From contig JAUEPE010000066.1 in NCBI GenBank assembly GCA_030403585.1, positions 1-37,327 on the forward strand: 37,327 bases of DNA, written 5' to 3'. The DNA comes from Frankia sp. RB7. GTDB taxonomy: Bacteria; Pseudomonadota; Alphaproteobacteria; Rhizobiales; Xanthobacteraceae. Below the pieces are notes generated by a model that had not been told where the DNA came from, ran no database searches, and was given only the letters and a program-made list of their open reading frames with translations. Numbering within the stretch: position 1 is the stretch's first letter; every line of letters begins with the position of its first letter. Below are positions 8,452 to 15,453 of this stretch, piece by piece. Position numbers and translations under genes: made by a program.

Positions 8452-9279
8452 CTAGAAGCACAGGGTGGTGACGAGCTTGCCCTGCTTGTCCTTGATCGCA
8501 TAGGGACAGCGCAGCCGCTCCAGCGCCTTCTTGGCATCCTCGTCGCCGAGCGCTGCCGCACGCTCGTAATAGGCCTTTGCCGCGTCCTTGTCCTTCGGAC
8601 CGCCGCGGCCCTCCTGCGCGAAGGCGCCCATCCGCTCCAGCGCGCCGGGATGGTTTTGCGCCGCCGCCTTCTCGAACAGCGCGCGCGCCGCGACATCGTC
8701 CTTGTCGCCGCCATTGCCGTCGGCAAGCATCAGGCCGAGCTGGTACTGCGCCTCCGAATTGGTCTCGGCGGCCTTGCCGAGCAGCGTGCGCGCCTGCGCG
8801 GGATCGGCGGGCGCGCCACCGCCGGCGCTGCCGAGCGCGGCGAGGTTGGAGACGCCGCGGGGGTTGCCGGCTTGCGCTGCCTTCTCGAACAGTTTTCGCG
8901 CCTGCGCCTCGTCCCTGGCAACGCCTGAGCCGTTGCCGTAGGCGACGCCGAGCTCGACCATCGCAGCACTGGAGCCCTTGTCGGCCGCCTTGCGCCAGGC
9001 GGCGATTGCGTCTGCCGTCTGGCGGTTGGCCGCATAGGCGCGCCCGAGTGCGAACATCGCACGGCGCGACGAAGATGCCGCCTGCTTGCAGAATTTGATC
9101 GCGGTCGCGACGTCGGACGCTGCGATGTCAGGCACGCCCTTCACGTCGGCCGGCTTGTCGGGATCGCTCGGATCGGCAGCGACACGGTCGCACAGGACGA
9201 GGTCGGCCGATTGCGCATGCGCGGCGATGGGTGCGGCAAGCGCAACGAGGATGGCAAGGAGACAGGTCCGCATAGCCAT
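8452..9279 (-). CDS. Secreted Sel1/TPR-like repeat protein
   Basis: A protein of about 275 residues with a signal peptide (MAMRTCLLAILVALAAPIAA then HAQ) and at least four Sel1-type repeats of about 36 residues, for example AMVELGVAYGNGSGVARDEA, AQYQLGLMLADGNGGDKDD and ALERMGAFAQEGRGGPKDKD, each followed by A-(K/R)-x-(L/Y)-(F/Y)-E-(K/R)-A-A. Sel1 repeats are protein-binding solenoids; the signal places this one in the periplasm or envelope. Cysteines near both ends (LVLCDRV and RLRCPY ... TLCF) may form disulphides. A TTG at 9309 overlaps the stop of the ModA-like gene by four bases and could be an upstream start giving 285 aa; the ATGs at 9279 or 9273 give a more normal signal peptide. It probably ends the operon that begins with GrlR-like copy B. 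Confidence 0.83.
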   Translation of the reverse strand: MAMRTCLLAILVALAAPIAAHAQSADLVLCDRVAADPSDPDKPADVKGVPDIAASDVATAIKFCKQAASSSRRAMFALGRAYAANRQTADAIAAWRKAADKGSSAAMVELGVAYGNGSGVARDEAQARKLFEKAAQAGNPRGVSNLAALGSAGGGAPADPAQARTLLGKAAETNSEAQYQLGLMLADGNGGDKDDVAARALFEKAAAQNHPGALERMGAFAQEGRGGPKDKDAAKAYYERAAALGDEDAKKALERLRCPYAIKDKQGKLVTTLCF

Positions 9280-9305
9280 CAAATTGCGGCCGCTCGCCTG
9301 CGATT

Positions 9306-9989
9306 TCAAGGCTCGAGTCCGGATTGCCGCAGCACGGGCACGACCTCCGGCGATGCCAGATAGCGCAGCAGCCGGTCCGCCGCTTCGGCCTGTTTCGCAT
9401 CGACCATGCGGCCGGCGGAGAACACCGCCGGCGTCTGCAATTCGTGCGGGACCGGACCGATCACCGCGATGCCCTCGACCTGCTTCAGCTCGCTGATCTG
9501 CTGCACGGCCAGATCAGCGTCGCCGCTGACGAGCCGCTCCGCGGTAAAGCCCTGCTCGACGATGGTCGCCTTGGCGTTGACCTCGGCCGCGATGCCCATC
9601 CGCACGATCAACTGGGCGAAGTACACCCCGCTCGCGCCGAGCCGCGAATAGGCGACGGACCGCGCCGCGAGCAGCGTCTGGCGCAGCGCGCTCTCGCTGC
9701 CGATGTCGGGATGCGGCGCGCCTTTCCGCACGGCGAGGCCGACATAGGAGCGCGCCAGGTCAGCCGCGCTGTCCGCGATCACCCGGCCCTCGCCGATCAT
9801 TTCGTCGAGCCCTTCGCGCGTGAGGATGACGAGATCGGCAGCCTCGCCGGCGCGCAAGCGCTTCAGCAAGGCGAGCGTCGGTGCGAAATCGGCATCGACG
9901 TGAATGCCGCTCGCCGTCTCGAACGCGGACGACAGGCTGCGCATCGCGCCCATCAGGCCGAGCGTCGAGAGCATGCGAACTTTTTCCAT
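9306..9989 (-). CDS. ModA-like substrate-binding protein without signal peptide
   Basis: A 227-residue type II periplasmic-binding fold resembling molybdate-binding ModA and its relatives (SBP_bac_11): MLSTLGLMGAMRSLSSAFE at the N terminus, then DADFAPTLALLKRLRAGEAADLVILT, a hinge around KGAPHPDIGS, SRLGASGVYFAQLI, and GDADLAVQQISEL. The ATG at 9989 has AGGGA seven bases upstream; a TTG at 9995 is too close to it. From either start the protein begins directly with the first fold strand and has no export signal, so it is probably cytosolic, unlike true ModA. No modBC genes are near. The gene is 19 bases after the GrlR-like copy B and overlaps or abuts the Sel1 gene, so it belongs to that operon. 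Ligand unknown. Confidence 0.8.
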   Translation of the reverse strand: MEKVRMLSTLGLMGAMRSLSSAFETASGIHVDADFAPTLALLKRLRAGEAADLVILTREGLDEMIGEGRVIADSAADLARSYVGLAVRKGAPHPDIGSESALRQTLLAARSVAYSRLGASGVYFAQLIVRMGIAAEVNAKATIVEQGFTAERLVSGDADLAVQQISELKQVEGIAVIGPVPHELQTPAVFSAGRMVDAKQAEAADRLLRYLASPEVVPVLRQSGLEP

Positions 9990-10008
9990 GTGCAATTCCC
10001 TGTAGCGA

Positions 10009-10737
10009 TCAGGCGCGATGCATGAGCTTCAGCGCCGCGGTCAGGCGCAGGCTGCGCTTGCCGGCGAGCGCGGTTGCTTCCAGCACCGCCTCCTCGCCGT
10101 CATAGCTGCCGGAGAAGCCGATGCCGACCTCGTGGCCGCCGAAGATCGGATCGTCCTTGGCGGGCGTGTGCTCCTGGTTGAGGAGCTGCCCCTTCCAGCG
10201 GCCGTTCGCGGCGGTGTAGCTGCCGAGATAATAGAACGAGGCATCGCCGCCGAGGATGCGGCCCCGGTTGAGCAGCATCACGCCGGTGAGCCCGCCATCG
10301 ACGCCGTCGAGCATGCGCAAGTGAACCGAGTAGAGGCCGTCGGCGATGCCGGCCTCGCCGACGCCGCCTGCGATCGGCACCTCGTCCTCCGTGATCGGCG
10401 TCATCAGCGACTGGAAGAGCACGCCGGGCAGCTCCTTGAGCTCACCCTTGAAGCGATAGAGATTGCCGTCGGCAAAACCCTTCGCGATCAACGTCGCATC
10501 GTCGGTGCCGGCCATGGCGCGGTAGTTCGGATCGGGGTTATGGCGAACGGTCTTGATGACGGTGTCGATACCGTCGGCGGACTTCTGGTAGGTGCCGATA
10601 TGGGCGAACGCAGAATTGCCACCGAGCATCTTGCCGTTGCCGGCATGCATCACGCTCCGGCCGACGCCGTCGCCGAGCTGAAATCTCACCTTGTAGAAGC
10701 CTTCAAACACCAGCCGTGTCCCCGGCCCCGCGCGCAT
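10009..10737 (-). CDS. GrlR-like protein, two tandem domains (copy B)
   Basis: A 242-residue paralogue of copy A with the same two-domain layout. Domain 1 reads FEGFYKVRFQLGDGVGRSVM and GKMLGGNSAFAHIGTY; domain 2 reads GIADGLYSVHLRMLDGVDGG, GRILGGDASFYYLGSY, LLNQEHTPAKDDPIFGGHEV and ALAGKRSLRL. Domain 2 is much closer to domain 2 of copy A than either is to domain 1, so the internal duplication predates the gene duplication. The ATG at 10737 gives MRAGPGTRL before the fold; a GTG at 10710 would start exactly at the fold as copies A and C do and may be the real start. First gene of a likely operon with the ModA-like and Sel1 genes. No export signal. Regulatory role is inferred only from the family. 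Confidence 0.8.
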   Translation of the reverse strand: MRAGPGTRLVFEGFYKVRFQLGDGVGRSVMHAGNGKMLGGNSAFAHIGTYQKSADGIDTVIKTVRHNPDPNYRAMAGTDDATLIAKGFADGNLYRFKGELKELPGVLFQSLMTPITEDEVPIAGGVGEAGIADGLYSVHLRMLDGVDGGLTGVMLLNRGRILGGDASFYYLGSYTAANGRWKGQLLNQEHTPAKDDPIFGGHEVGIGFSGSYDGEEAVLEATALAGKRSLRLTAALKLMHRA

Positions 10738-10811
10738 CCTGCGGGCACTCTATCCCGGTTTGGGCTGACATTGACAGGCTCCAGGCCGGCATGGCCGCCA
10801 GACCCACAACG

Positions 10812-10840
10812 AGCACTGTCATCGGCAAGCACTGTCATCG
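10812..10840 (-). promoter_or_regulatory. Two tandem 13-base direct repeats upstream of GrlR-like copy B
   Basis: AGCACTGTCATCG occurs at 10812-10824 and again at 10828-10840, a 16-base period. The pair lies 75-100 bases upstream of the GrlR-like copy B start, between it and the glnII terminator. Tandem repeats at such spacing often bind a regulator on successive turns. A weak promoter-like pair (TGTCAA, 16 bases, GATAGA) lies between the repeats and the gene on the same strand. Confidence 0.3.
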
Positions 10841-10848
10841 AAATGCAA

Positions 10849-10883
10849 AAATCCGCCGGAGCCTTTTGAGCTCCGGCGGATTT
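10849..10883 (-). terminator. Rho-independent terminator of glnII
   Basis: Perfect 14-bp inverted repeat AAATCCGCCGGAGC (10849-10862) and GCTCCGGCGGATTT (10870-10883) with a 7-base loop. On the minus strand it lies about 45 bases after the glnII stop and its distal arm runs into ATTTTTGCATTT, supplying the U-run. Confidence 0.85.
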
Positions 10884-10927
10884 GAAAGCCAACCCGGGCC
10901 AGCCCCCCAGCCCGGGCCGGGAGGATC

Positions 10928-11962
10928 TTAGGCGACCGCCTTCTTCTCGGTCGGCACCGACGCGATCGTCTTCAGGATCTGCGAAGCGATCTGGTATGGG
11001 TCGCCCTGCGAGTTCGGACGGCGGTCTTCCAGATAGCCCTTGTAGCCGTTGTTGGCGAAGGAGTGCGGAACGCGGATCGAAGCGCCGCGATCGGCAATGC
11101 CGTAGCTGAACTTGTTCCACGGCGCGGTCTCGTGCTTGCCGGTCAGACGCTTGTCGTTGTCCGGGCCGTAGACGGCGATGTGGTCCATCAGGTTCTTGTC
11201 GAACGCCGCCATCAGCGCCTCGAAGTACTCCTTGCCACCGACCGTGCGCATATACTCGGTAGAGAAGTTGGCGTGCATGCCGGAGCCGTTCCAGTCGGTG
11301 TCGCCGAGCGGCTTGCAGTGGAACTCGATATCGACGCCATACTTCTCGGTCAGGCGCAGCATCAGGTAGCGGGCCATCCACATTTCGTCGGCGGCTTTCT
11401 TGGAGCCCTTGCCGAAGATCTGGAATTCCCACTGGCCCTTCGCGACTTCCGCGTTGATGCCTTCGTGATTGATACCGGCAGCCAGGCAGAGGTCGAGATG
11501 CTCTTCGACCATCTTGCGGGCGACGTCGCCGACGTTCGAGTAGCCGACACCGGTGTAGTACGGTCCCTGCGGCGCCGGATAACCGGAGGCCGGGAAGCCG
11601 AGCGGACGGCCGTCCTTGTAGAAGAAGTATTCCTGCTCGAAGCCGAACCACGCGCCCTCGTCGTCGAGGATGGTGGCGCGCTTGTTGGTCGAGTGCGGCG
11701 TCTTGCCATCGGGCATCATGACTTCGCACATCACCAGCACGCCGTTGGTGCGGGCGCCGTCCGGGAACACCGCGACCGGCTTCAGCACGCAATCCGAGCT
11801 GTGGCCTTCGGCCTGCTGGGTGGAGGAGCCATCGAAGCCCCAGAGCGGAAGCTGCTCGAGCGTCGGGAACGACGCGAATTCCTTGATCTGAGTTTTGCCG
11901 CGCAAGTTCGGAGTCGGCGTATATCCGTCGAGCCAGATGTACTCGAGCTTATACTTGGTCAT
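10928..11962 (-). CDS. glnII: Glutamine synthetase type II (eukaryotic-type GSII)
   Basis: Makes glutamine from glutamate, ammonia and ATP in the cytosol. The 344-residue length and the motifs LPLWGFDGSSTQQAEG, WFGFEQEYFFY, GINAEVAKGQWEFQI, DTDWNGSGMHANFST and GIADRGASIRVP are those of GSII, the octameric eukaryotic-like enzyme that rhizobia carry in addition to GSI. It lacks the GSI adenylylation site. The start at 11962 (MTKYKLEYIWLDGYTP) is preceded by AGAGAGG; codons further upstream do not match the family. Control is visible: a sigma-54 promoter at 12049-12063 fits the known NtrC-dependent expression of glnII under nitrogen limitation, a strong hairpin lies in the 5'UTR (11992-12008), and a terminator follows at 10849-10883. 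It is monocistronic and divergent from a DUF2735 gene. Confidence 0.97.
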   Translation of the reverse strand: MTKYKLEYIWLDGYTPTPNLRGKTQIKEFASFPTLEQLPLWGFDGSSTQQAEGHSSDCVLKPVAVFPDGARTNGVLVMCEVMMPDGKTPHSTNKRATILDDEGAWFGFEQEYFFYKDGRPLGFPASGYPAPQGPYYTGVGYSNVGDVARKMVEEHLDLCLAAGINHEGINAEVAKGQWEFQIFGKGSKKAADEMWMARYLMLRLTEKYGVDIEFHCKPLGDTDWNGSGMHANFSTEYMRTVGGKEYFEALMAAFDKNLMDHIAVYGPDNDKRLTGKHETAPWNKFSYGIADRGASIRVPHSFANNGYKGYLEDRRPNSQGDPYQIASQILKTIASVPTEKKAVA

Positions 11963-11991
11963 TGAGCCTCTCTGTAGATGATGCGAAAGGT

Positions 11992-12008
11992 GGGGGCCGA
12001 AGGCCCCC
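11992..12008 (-). promoter_or_regulatory. Strong hairpin in the glnII 5'UTR
   Basis: GGGGGCC (11992-11998) pairs perfectly with GGCCCCC (12002-12008) across a 3-base loop. With a transcription start near 12037 it would sit about 30-46 nucleotides into the message, roughly 30 bases before the start codon. It could protect the mRNA end, pause polymerase or influence translation. No antiterminator partner is obvious. Confidence 0.45.
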
Positions 12009-12048
12009 GCACGTTGTTTCCCGGCCAACATCGGCCATCCGTTTACAA

Positions 12049-12063
12049 GCATTTAACGTGCCA
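12049..12063 (-). promoter_or_regulatory. Sigma-54 (RpoN) promoter of glnII
   Basis: On the minus strand the sequence is TGGCACGTTAAATGC, matching the sigma-54 consensus TGGCACG-N4-TTGC with one mismatch in the -12 block and the obligatory GG-N10-GC spacing intact. The predicted start is near 12037, giving a 75-base leader. NtrC/sigma-54 control of glnII is established in Bradyrhizobium, so sequence and knowledge agree. Confidence 0.85.
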
Positions 12064-12205
12064 AAAGGCCGCACTGCGGAAGGTTATCCCCGGTCCCGGG
12101 CGGCGCGATTTGGCCGGTGACGATCGCCAGCTGCGTGCGTCAAAGCAGCGCACCTTTGCGTTACCCCGCACCGCAAAAAATCCACGGAAAACGCTCCATT
12201 CTAAA

Positions 12206-12222
12206 GCACCAGCGGTTGAATC
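12206..12222. promoter_or_regulatory. Possible NtrC-binding site
   Basis: GCACCA-GCGGT-TGAATC compares with the NtrC palindrome GCACCA-N5-TGGTGC: the first half is exact, the second has three of six bases. It lies about 150 bases upstream of the glnII sigma-54 promoter, a normal enhancer distance. Further GCACC half-sites occur at 12150 and 12168. The remainder of the 11963-12494 intergenic region shows no other clear signal, and I found no sigma-54 site facing the DUF2735 gene. Confidence 0.3.
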
Positions 12223-12494
12223 CCGACCTGCGACTAAACCAGCGCCAACCGCTCGTAATTTTTGCGAAGCCGGCTGGCTTGTTCCAGCAACCTTCGGAAT
12301 GGCCCAAGCGTTAGTCAGCCAACCGCTGCCTTTGAGGGTGCAGAACCCCAGATGCCTACAAACTAGGCCAACAATGATTTCCTTTTCAGCACTTTGCATT
12401 TCGAGATGCACGGCCGATATGGAGTCCGGTAACCACAAGAAAACGAGTCGGGCGCACCATGGAGGTAAGCGCTTCGGCGTCAGGAGAGACAGAA

Positions 12495-12698
12495 ATGATG
12501 AACAGTAGTTTGAGCCACGGCTCAGCCCAGATCTACCAATTCCCTGTCGGGGGCCGCGCGGCCCTCGCGGGACGCCGCTACGGTGAGACCGGCCACCCCG
12601 CCAATCATCTCTCGCTCCCCGTGAACGAGACGATCTGCAGCGGAAGCTGGTACCACCAGGACGCGGTCGACGAAGCAAAGCCCAAATGGGAACGCTAA
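12495..12698 (+). CDS. DUF2735 small protein, divergent from glnII
   Basis: A 67-residue protein containing AQIYQFPVGGRAALAGRRYG in its first half and ETICSGSWYHQDAVDEAKP with a closing WER, the two conserved blocks of DUF2735 (PF10931). Start at 12495 or 12498 follows CAGGAGAGACAG; ATG codons further upstream would precede this good ribosome binding site and are not supported. Family members are found beside glutamine synthetase genes in Rhizobiales, which matches this position head-to-head with glnII. Function is unknown; a role tied to nitrogen status is inferred only from location. The single Cys and clustered aromatic residues SGSWYH are its most striking features. A strong bidirectional terminator follows at 12754-12789. 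Confidence 0.85.
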   Translation: MMNSSLSHGSAQIYQFPVGGRAALAGRRYGETGHPANHLSLPVNETICSGSWYHQDAVDEAKPKWER

Positions 12699-12753
12699 TG
12701 CCAGTATCTGGTTTGAGACCGCCGCGCACTCTCGATCGCTCGACGGAAGTTTG

Positions 12754-12789
12754 AAAAAGGGTCGAAACAATGAGGTTTCGACCCTTTTT
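12754..12789. terminator. Bidirectional Rho-independent terminator
   Basis: Perfect inverted repeat AAAAAGGGTCGAAAC (12754-12768) and GTTTCGACCCTTTTT (12775-12789) with a 6-base loop. The T-run serves the DUF2735 gene on the plus strand and the A-run serves the MliC-like gene on the minus strand, which end on either side. Confidence 0.9.
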
Positions 12790-12812
12790 GATTCCTGACC
12801 TGATGAGCGTCG

Positions 12813-13124
12813 TCAGATCACCGAGCAGGCCGTCACAGGCCGCTTCAGATGCTTGACCGTGGTCGCCCCGGCCTTGCCGATCCTCAGCGTGATCCCCGTC
12901 CCCGAATAGCGCGCGCCCGAAATGGCCAACCGCTTGGCAAGCGTCACCGGCTCGCCGTCGATCTGGAGGAACGCGCGCTTGTCGCCGTCATAAAACGCAA
13001 CAATGAACTGCGTACCATCGGCACAGCGGTAGTTCCGGAAGGTCTGCGCGTCGGCCTGCCGCGCGCCGGAAATTCCGCCCGCCAGCATGGTGATCCCCAA
13101 AAGAATGGCCTTGTGCCGGCCCAT
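12813..13124 (-). CDS. MliC-type (c-type lysozyme inhibitor) secreted protein
   Basis: A 103-residue exported protein. Residues 1-27 form a signal peptide (MGRHKAILLGITMLAGGISG then ARQADAQ). The mature part has the MliC (PF09864) pattern: FRNYRCADGTQFIVAFY, AFLQIDGEPVTLAKRL, SGARYSGTGITLRIGKAGATTV, with Cys33 and Cys101 likely forming the family disulphide. MliC proteins bind c-type lysozyme through the Ser-Gly-x-x-Tyr strand, visible here as SGARY. There is no lipobox Cys at the cleavage site, so it is periplasmic rather than lipid-anchored. GGGGGCG precedes the start. Assignment is by pattern, not by search. Confidence 0.8.
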   Translation of the reverse strand: MGRHKAILLGITMLAGGISGARQADAQTFRNYRCADGTQFIVAFYDGDKRAFLQIDGEPVTLAKRLAISGARYSGTGITLRIGKAGATTVKHLKRPVTACSVI

Positions 13125-13172
13125 GATCGCCCCCTGTAATGGTCCGTCGGCAACATAACAAAAGCAGCTCCG

Positions 13173-13916
13173 ATGTCAGACTCCCCTTCCCGTCACCTCG
13201 CCTTGCAAGGCGCCAGCAATTTTCGCGACCTCGGCGGTTACGCCGCGAGCGACGGCCGCACCACGCGATGGCGTCACATCTTCCGCTCCAACCATCTGGG
13301 CCAACTCACCGCTGAAGACATCGCGATCGTCCGCGCACTCGGCGTCAGGAGCGCGTTCGACTTCCGCGGCGTCGAGGAGCGCGCGGCCGGCGTCTGCGTC
13401 GTCGACGAGATCACCGTGCATTCGCTGCCAATCGAGCCGACGGTGGTGGCCTCACTGCGCGCCGAGCTCGCCAGGGGTGCGCTGACTGCTCCGGTCGCGC
13501 TCGAACTCATGCGCGAGTCCTATCGTAACTATGTCCGCCACAACACGCACAGCTTCCGCATGCTGTTCGGCCATCTCATGGAGGACCGCGCCCCGCTCGT
13601 GATCCACTGCACCGCCGGCAAGGACCGCACCGGCTTTGCCAGCGCCCTGATCCTGCATGCGCTCGGCGTGCCCGACCACGTCATTGCAGAGGATTATCTG
13701 CTGACCAATCGCCACTACAAGCGCGACGTGTCGAGCGTCTCCGATCTGCCCGCCGACGTCCTTGACGCCATCGGCTCGGTCAACGCCTCCTATCTCGATG
13801 CCGCTTTCGATGCCGTCGGCCGCGACTATGGCGATGTCGAAACGTACCTGCGCGACGGCCTCAAGCTCGGGGCGGCGGAGCGGACCGCGCTGAAGGAGCG
13901 TTATCTTCAGGCGTGA
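13173..13916 (+). CDS. Tyrosine phosphatase family protein
   Basis: A 247-residue dual-specificity/tyrosine phosphatase-like enzyme of the Y_phosphatase3 type. The catalytic P-loop HCTAGKDRTG gives Cys146 and Arg152 (CX5R). The N terminus HLALQGASNFRDLGGYAASDG with RTTRWRHIFRSNHL is the conserved opening of this family, and VRSAFDFRGVEER supplies the general-acid region. No signal peptide, so cytosolic. Substrate is unknown; family members include protein and phosphoinositide phosphatases. The ribosome binding site is weak (AGCAG). It ends at the same point as the convergent SGNH hydrolase gene, with zero spacing. Confidence 0.9.
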   Translation: MSDSPSRHLALQGASNFRDLGGYAASDGRTTRWRHIFRSNHLGQLTAEDIAIVRALGVRSAFDFRGVEERAAGVCVVDEITVHSLPIEPTVVASLRAELARGALTAPVALELMRESYRNYVRHNTHSFRMLFGHLMEDRAPLVIHCTAGKDRTGFASALILHALGVPDHVIAEDYLLTNRHYKRDVSSVSDLPADVLDAIGSVNASYLDAAFDAVGRDYGDVETYLRDGLKLGAAERTALKERYLQA

Positions 13917-14654
13917 TCAGGCCTCCGTTTCGGACAGCCAGCTTCCCGACGGGGTGGCGTCAGTGATCGCCTGGCATAGGGCTTTGGACACCTGGAGCGT
14001 ACTCCAGTCGCTCTGGTGAAGCATGTCAGGACGATCCGTGGGATCGAGCAATTGGTCGAATGACACGTCGTTCTGCACGTGCCAATGTCGCATTAAGGCC
14101 CAGCGCTGAAATACATTCACCTTGGCGTCATCCGCGATCCTGCGGATCTCCAAGACCATTTTCTCCGAAAGCTCCGCCTTGTCGTCGCGGAGCATCGCCG
14201 TGACATACTGCGGGTCGATCAACACTACATCGATTGGACGCTCAGCCAGCCGATGCACTCCTTCGGCAATCTTGCCAACAACGTCTTCGAAGTTGAATTC
14301 ATCCTTACGAAAGACGGCATTGGTGCCGACCTGCCAAAGCACCATTGCCGGCTGGTCGTCGAAGATGTCGGTATCGAACCTATCCAACTCCTTCGGAGCC
14401 TCTTCTCCTCCCTTGCCTCGGTTCAAGACGTCAATCCAAACGTTCGGCAACGGCCCGGCGTAGTGCTGTCTCAGATACATCTCGAGGCGATGAGGGTAAG
14501 GCACGACGTCCGCCCGTCCAGCCGTCGAGGACGATCCCATCGCAATGATTTGAACCGGACCCTTTACGCGCAGGGCATCGAAGAAGTTTCGCAGCGGATG
14601 TTTGAGCTTGATGATGTCTTGGGGGACGTCCACGGTCGGTGGCCTCTCGGACAT
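13917..14654 (-). CDS. SGNH/GDSL-type hydrolase family protein
   Basis: A 245-residue protein with the four SGNH blocks in order: MGSSSTAG (residues 39-46, nucleophile probably Ser42, with GSSS in place of GDS), NRGKGGEE (79-86), WQVGTNAVF (108-116) and DMLHQSD (211-217) with the Asp-x-x-His dyad. Such enzymes are esterases or acyltransferases acting on lipids or on sugar O-acetyl groups. There is no signal peptide, which is unusual for envelope-acting members and points to a cytosolic substrate. A GAGGGG ribosome binding site lies six bases before the ATG. Substrate cannot be predicted. Confidence 0.82.
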   Translation of the reverse strand: MSERPPTVDVPQDIIKLKHPLRNFFDALRVKGPVQIIAMGSSSTAGRADVVPYPHRLEMYLRQHYAGPLPNVWIDVLNRGKGGEEAPKELDRFDTDIFDDQPAMVLWQVGTNAVFRKDEFNFEDVVGKIAEGVHRLAERPIDVVLIDPQYVTAMLRDDKAELSEKMVLEIRRIADDAKVNVFQRWALMRHWHVQNDVSFDQLLDPTDRPDMLHQSDWSTLQVSKALCQAITDATPSGSWLSETEA

Positions 14655-14772
14655 CTTAATCCCCTCTCGCTATCCAAGGTTGCGGTGATCATTCAGCCTT
14701 GATGCCGCCGCCATTGCAAGTCCAATTCACAGCGCGCAATAGTCGATGCGAATTGAGACGACGGAGAGTATC

Positions 14773-15453
14773 GTGCAGGGAAAAATCATTGTCGTGACCG
14801 GCGCGCTCGGCGCGCTTGGCAAAGTCGTCGCCGACATCGCGCAATCACGCGGCGCGCGGGTCGCCGGGATCGATCACGCGCCCTCTCAACTGCCGGCGAC
14901 GACCGAGCGCATCGAGATCGGCGGCGTCGACCTGTCCGACGCGGCGCAGGCGAAGACGGCGGTGGAGGCTGCTGCGAAGCATTTCGGCAGACTGGACGCC
15001 CTCGTCAACATCGCCGGCGGTTTTGCCTTCGAGACCGTCGGTGACGGCGACATCAAGACGTGGCATCGCATGCATGCGCTGAACGTGCTGACCGCCCTCA
15101 ACGCCTCGCACGCGGCACTGCCGCATCTTGCCGCCTCGAAGGCAGGCCGCATCGTCAATATCGGCGCCATGGGCGCGCTGCAGGCGGGCGCCGGCATGGG
15201 TCCCTACGCGGCATCGAAGGCAGGCGTGCACCGCCTCACCGAGGCGCTCGCCAACGAATGGAAAGGCAAGGTCACGGTGAACGCGGTGCTGCCGTCGACC
15301 ATCGACACCAAGGCGAACCGCGCCGACATGCCGAAAGCCGACTTCACCAAATGGGTTACGCCGCAGGAGCTTGCCGAGGTGATCCTGTTCCTCGTCAGCG
15401 ACGCCGCGAGCGGCGTCACCAGTGCGCTGATTCCGGTGAGCGGGCGGGTCTGA
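14773..15453 (+). CDS. SDR oxidoreductase of the dihydropteridine reductase-like type
   Basis: A 226-residue NAD(P)-dependent short-chain dehydrogenase. The GTG at 14773 is chosen because GGAG lies six bases upstream; an ATG at 14746 would add nine residues and has no ribosome binding site. The nucleotide-binding motif TGALGALG is at 9-16 and the catalytic Tyr-x-x-x-Lys is Tyr145 and Lys149 (GPYAASKAGVHRLTEAL). The usual catalytic Ser, 13 residues before Tyr, is Ala132. That absence, plus NAVLPSTIDTKANRADMPKA and DFTKWVTPQELAE, resembles quinoid dihydropteridine reductase, which also has Ala there. Physiological substrate is uncertain. The stop codon abuts the stop of the convergent GrlR-like copy C. 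Confidence 0.87.
   Translation: MQGKIIVVTGALGALGKVVADIAQSRGARVAGIDHAPSQLPATTERIEIGGVDLSDAAQAKTAVEAAAKHFGRLDALVNIAGGFAFETVGDGDIKTWHRMHALNVLTALNASHAALPHLAASKAGRIVNIGAMGALQAGAGMGPYAASKAGVHRLTEALANEWKGKVTVNAVLPSTIDTKANRADMPKADFTKWVTPQELAEVILFLVSDAASGVTSALIPVSGRV

Noticed and set aside
10686..11792. 368-codon minus-strand frame overlapping glnII in another phase
   Set aside because: glnII explains this DNA completely; the other phase is a GC-rich shadow.
12043..12729. 228-codon minus-strand frame across the glnII promoter and DUF2735 gene
   Set aside because: It covers a sigma-54 promoter and a well supported opposite gene and has no protein-like features.
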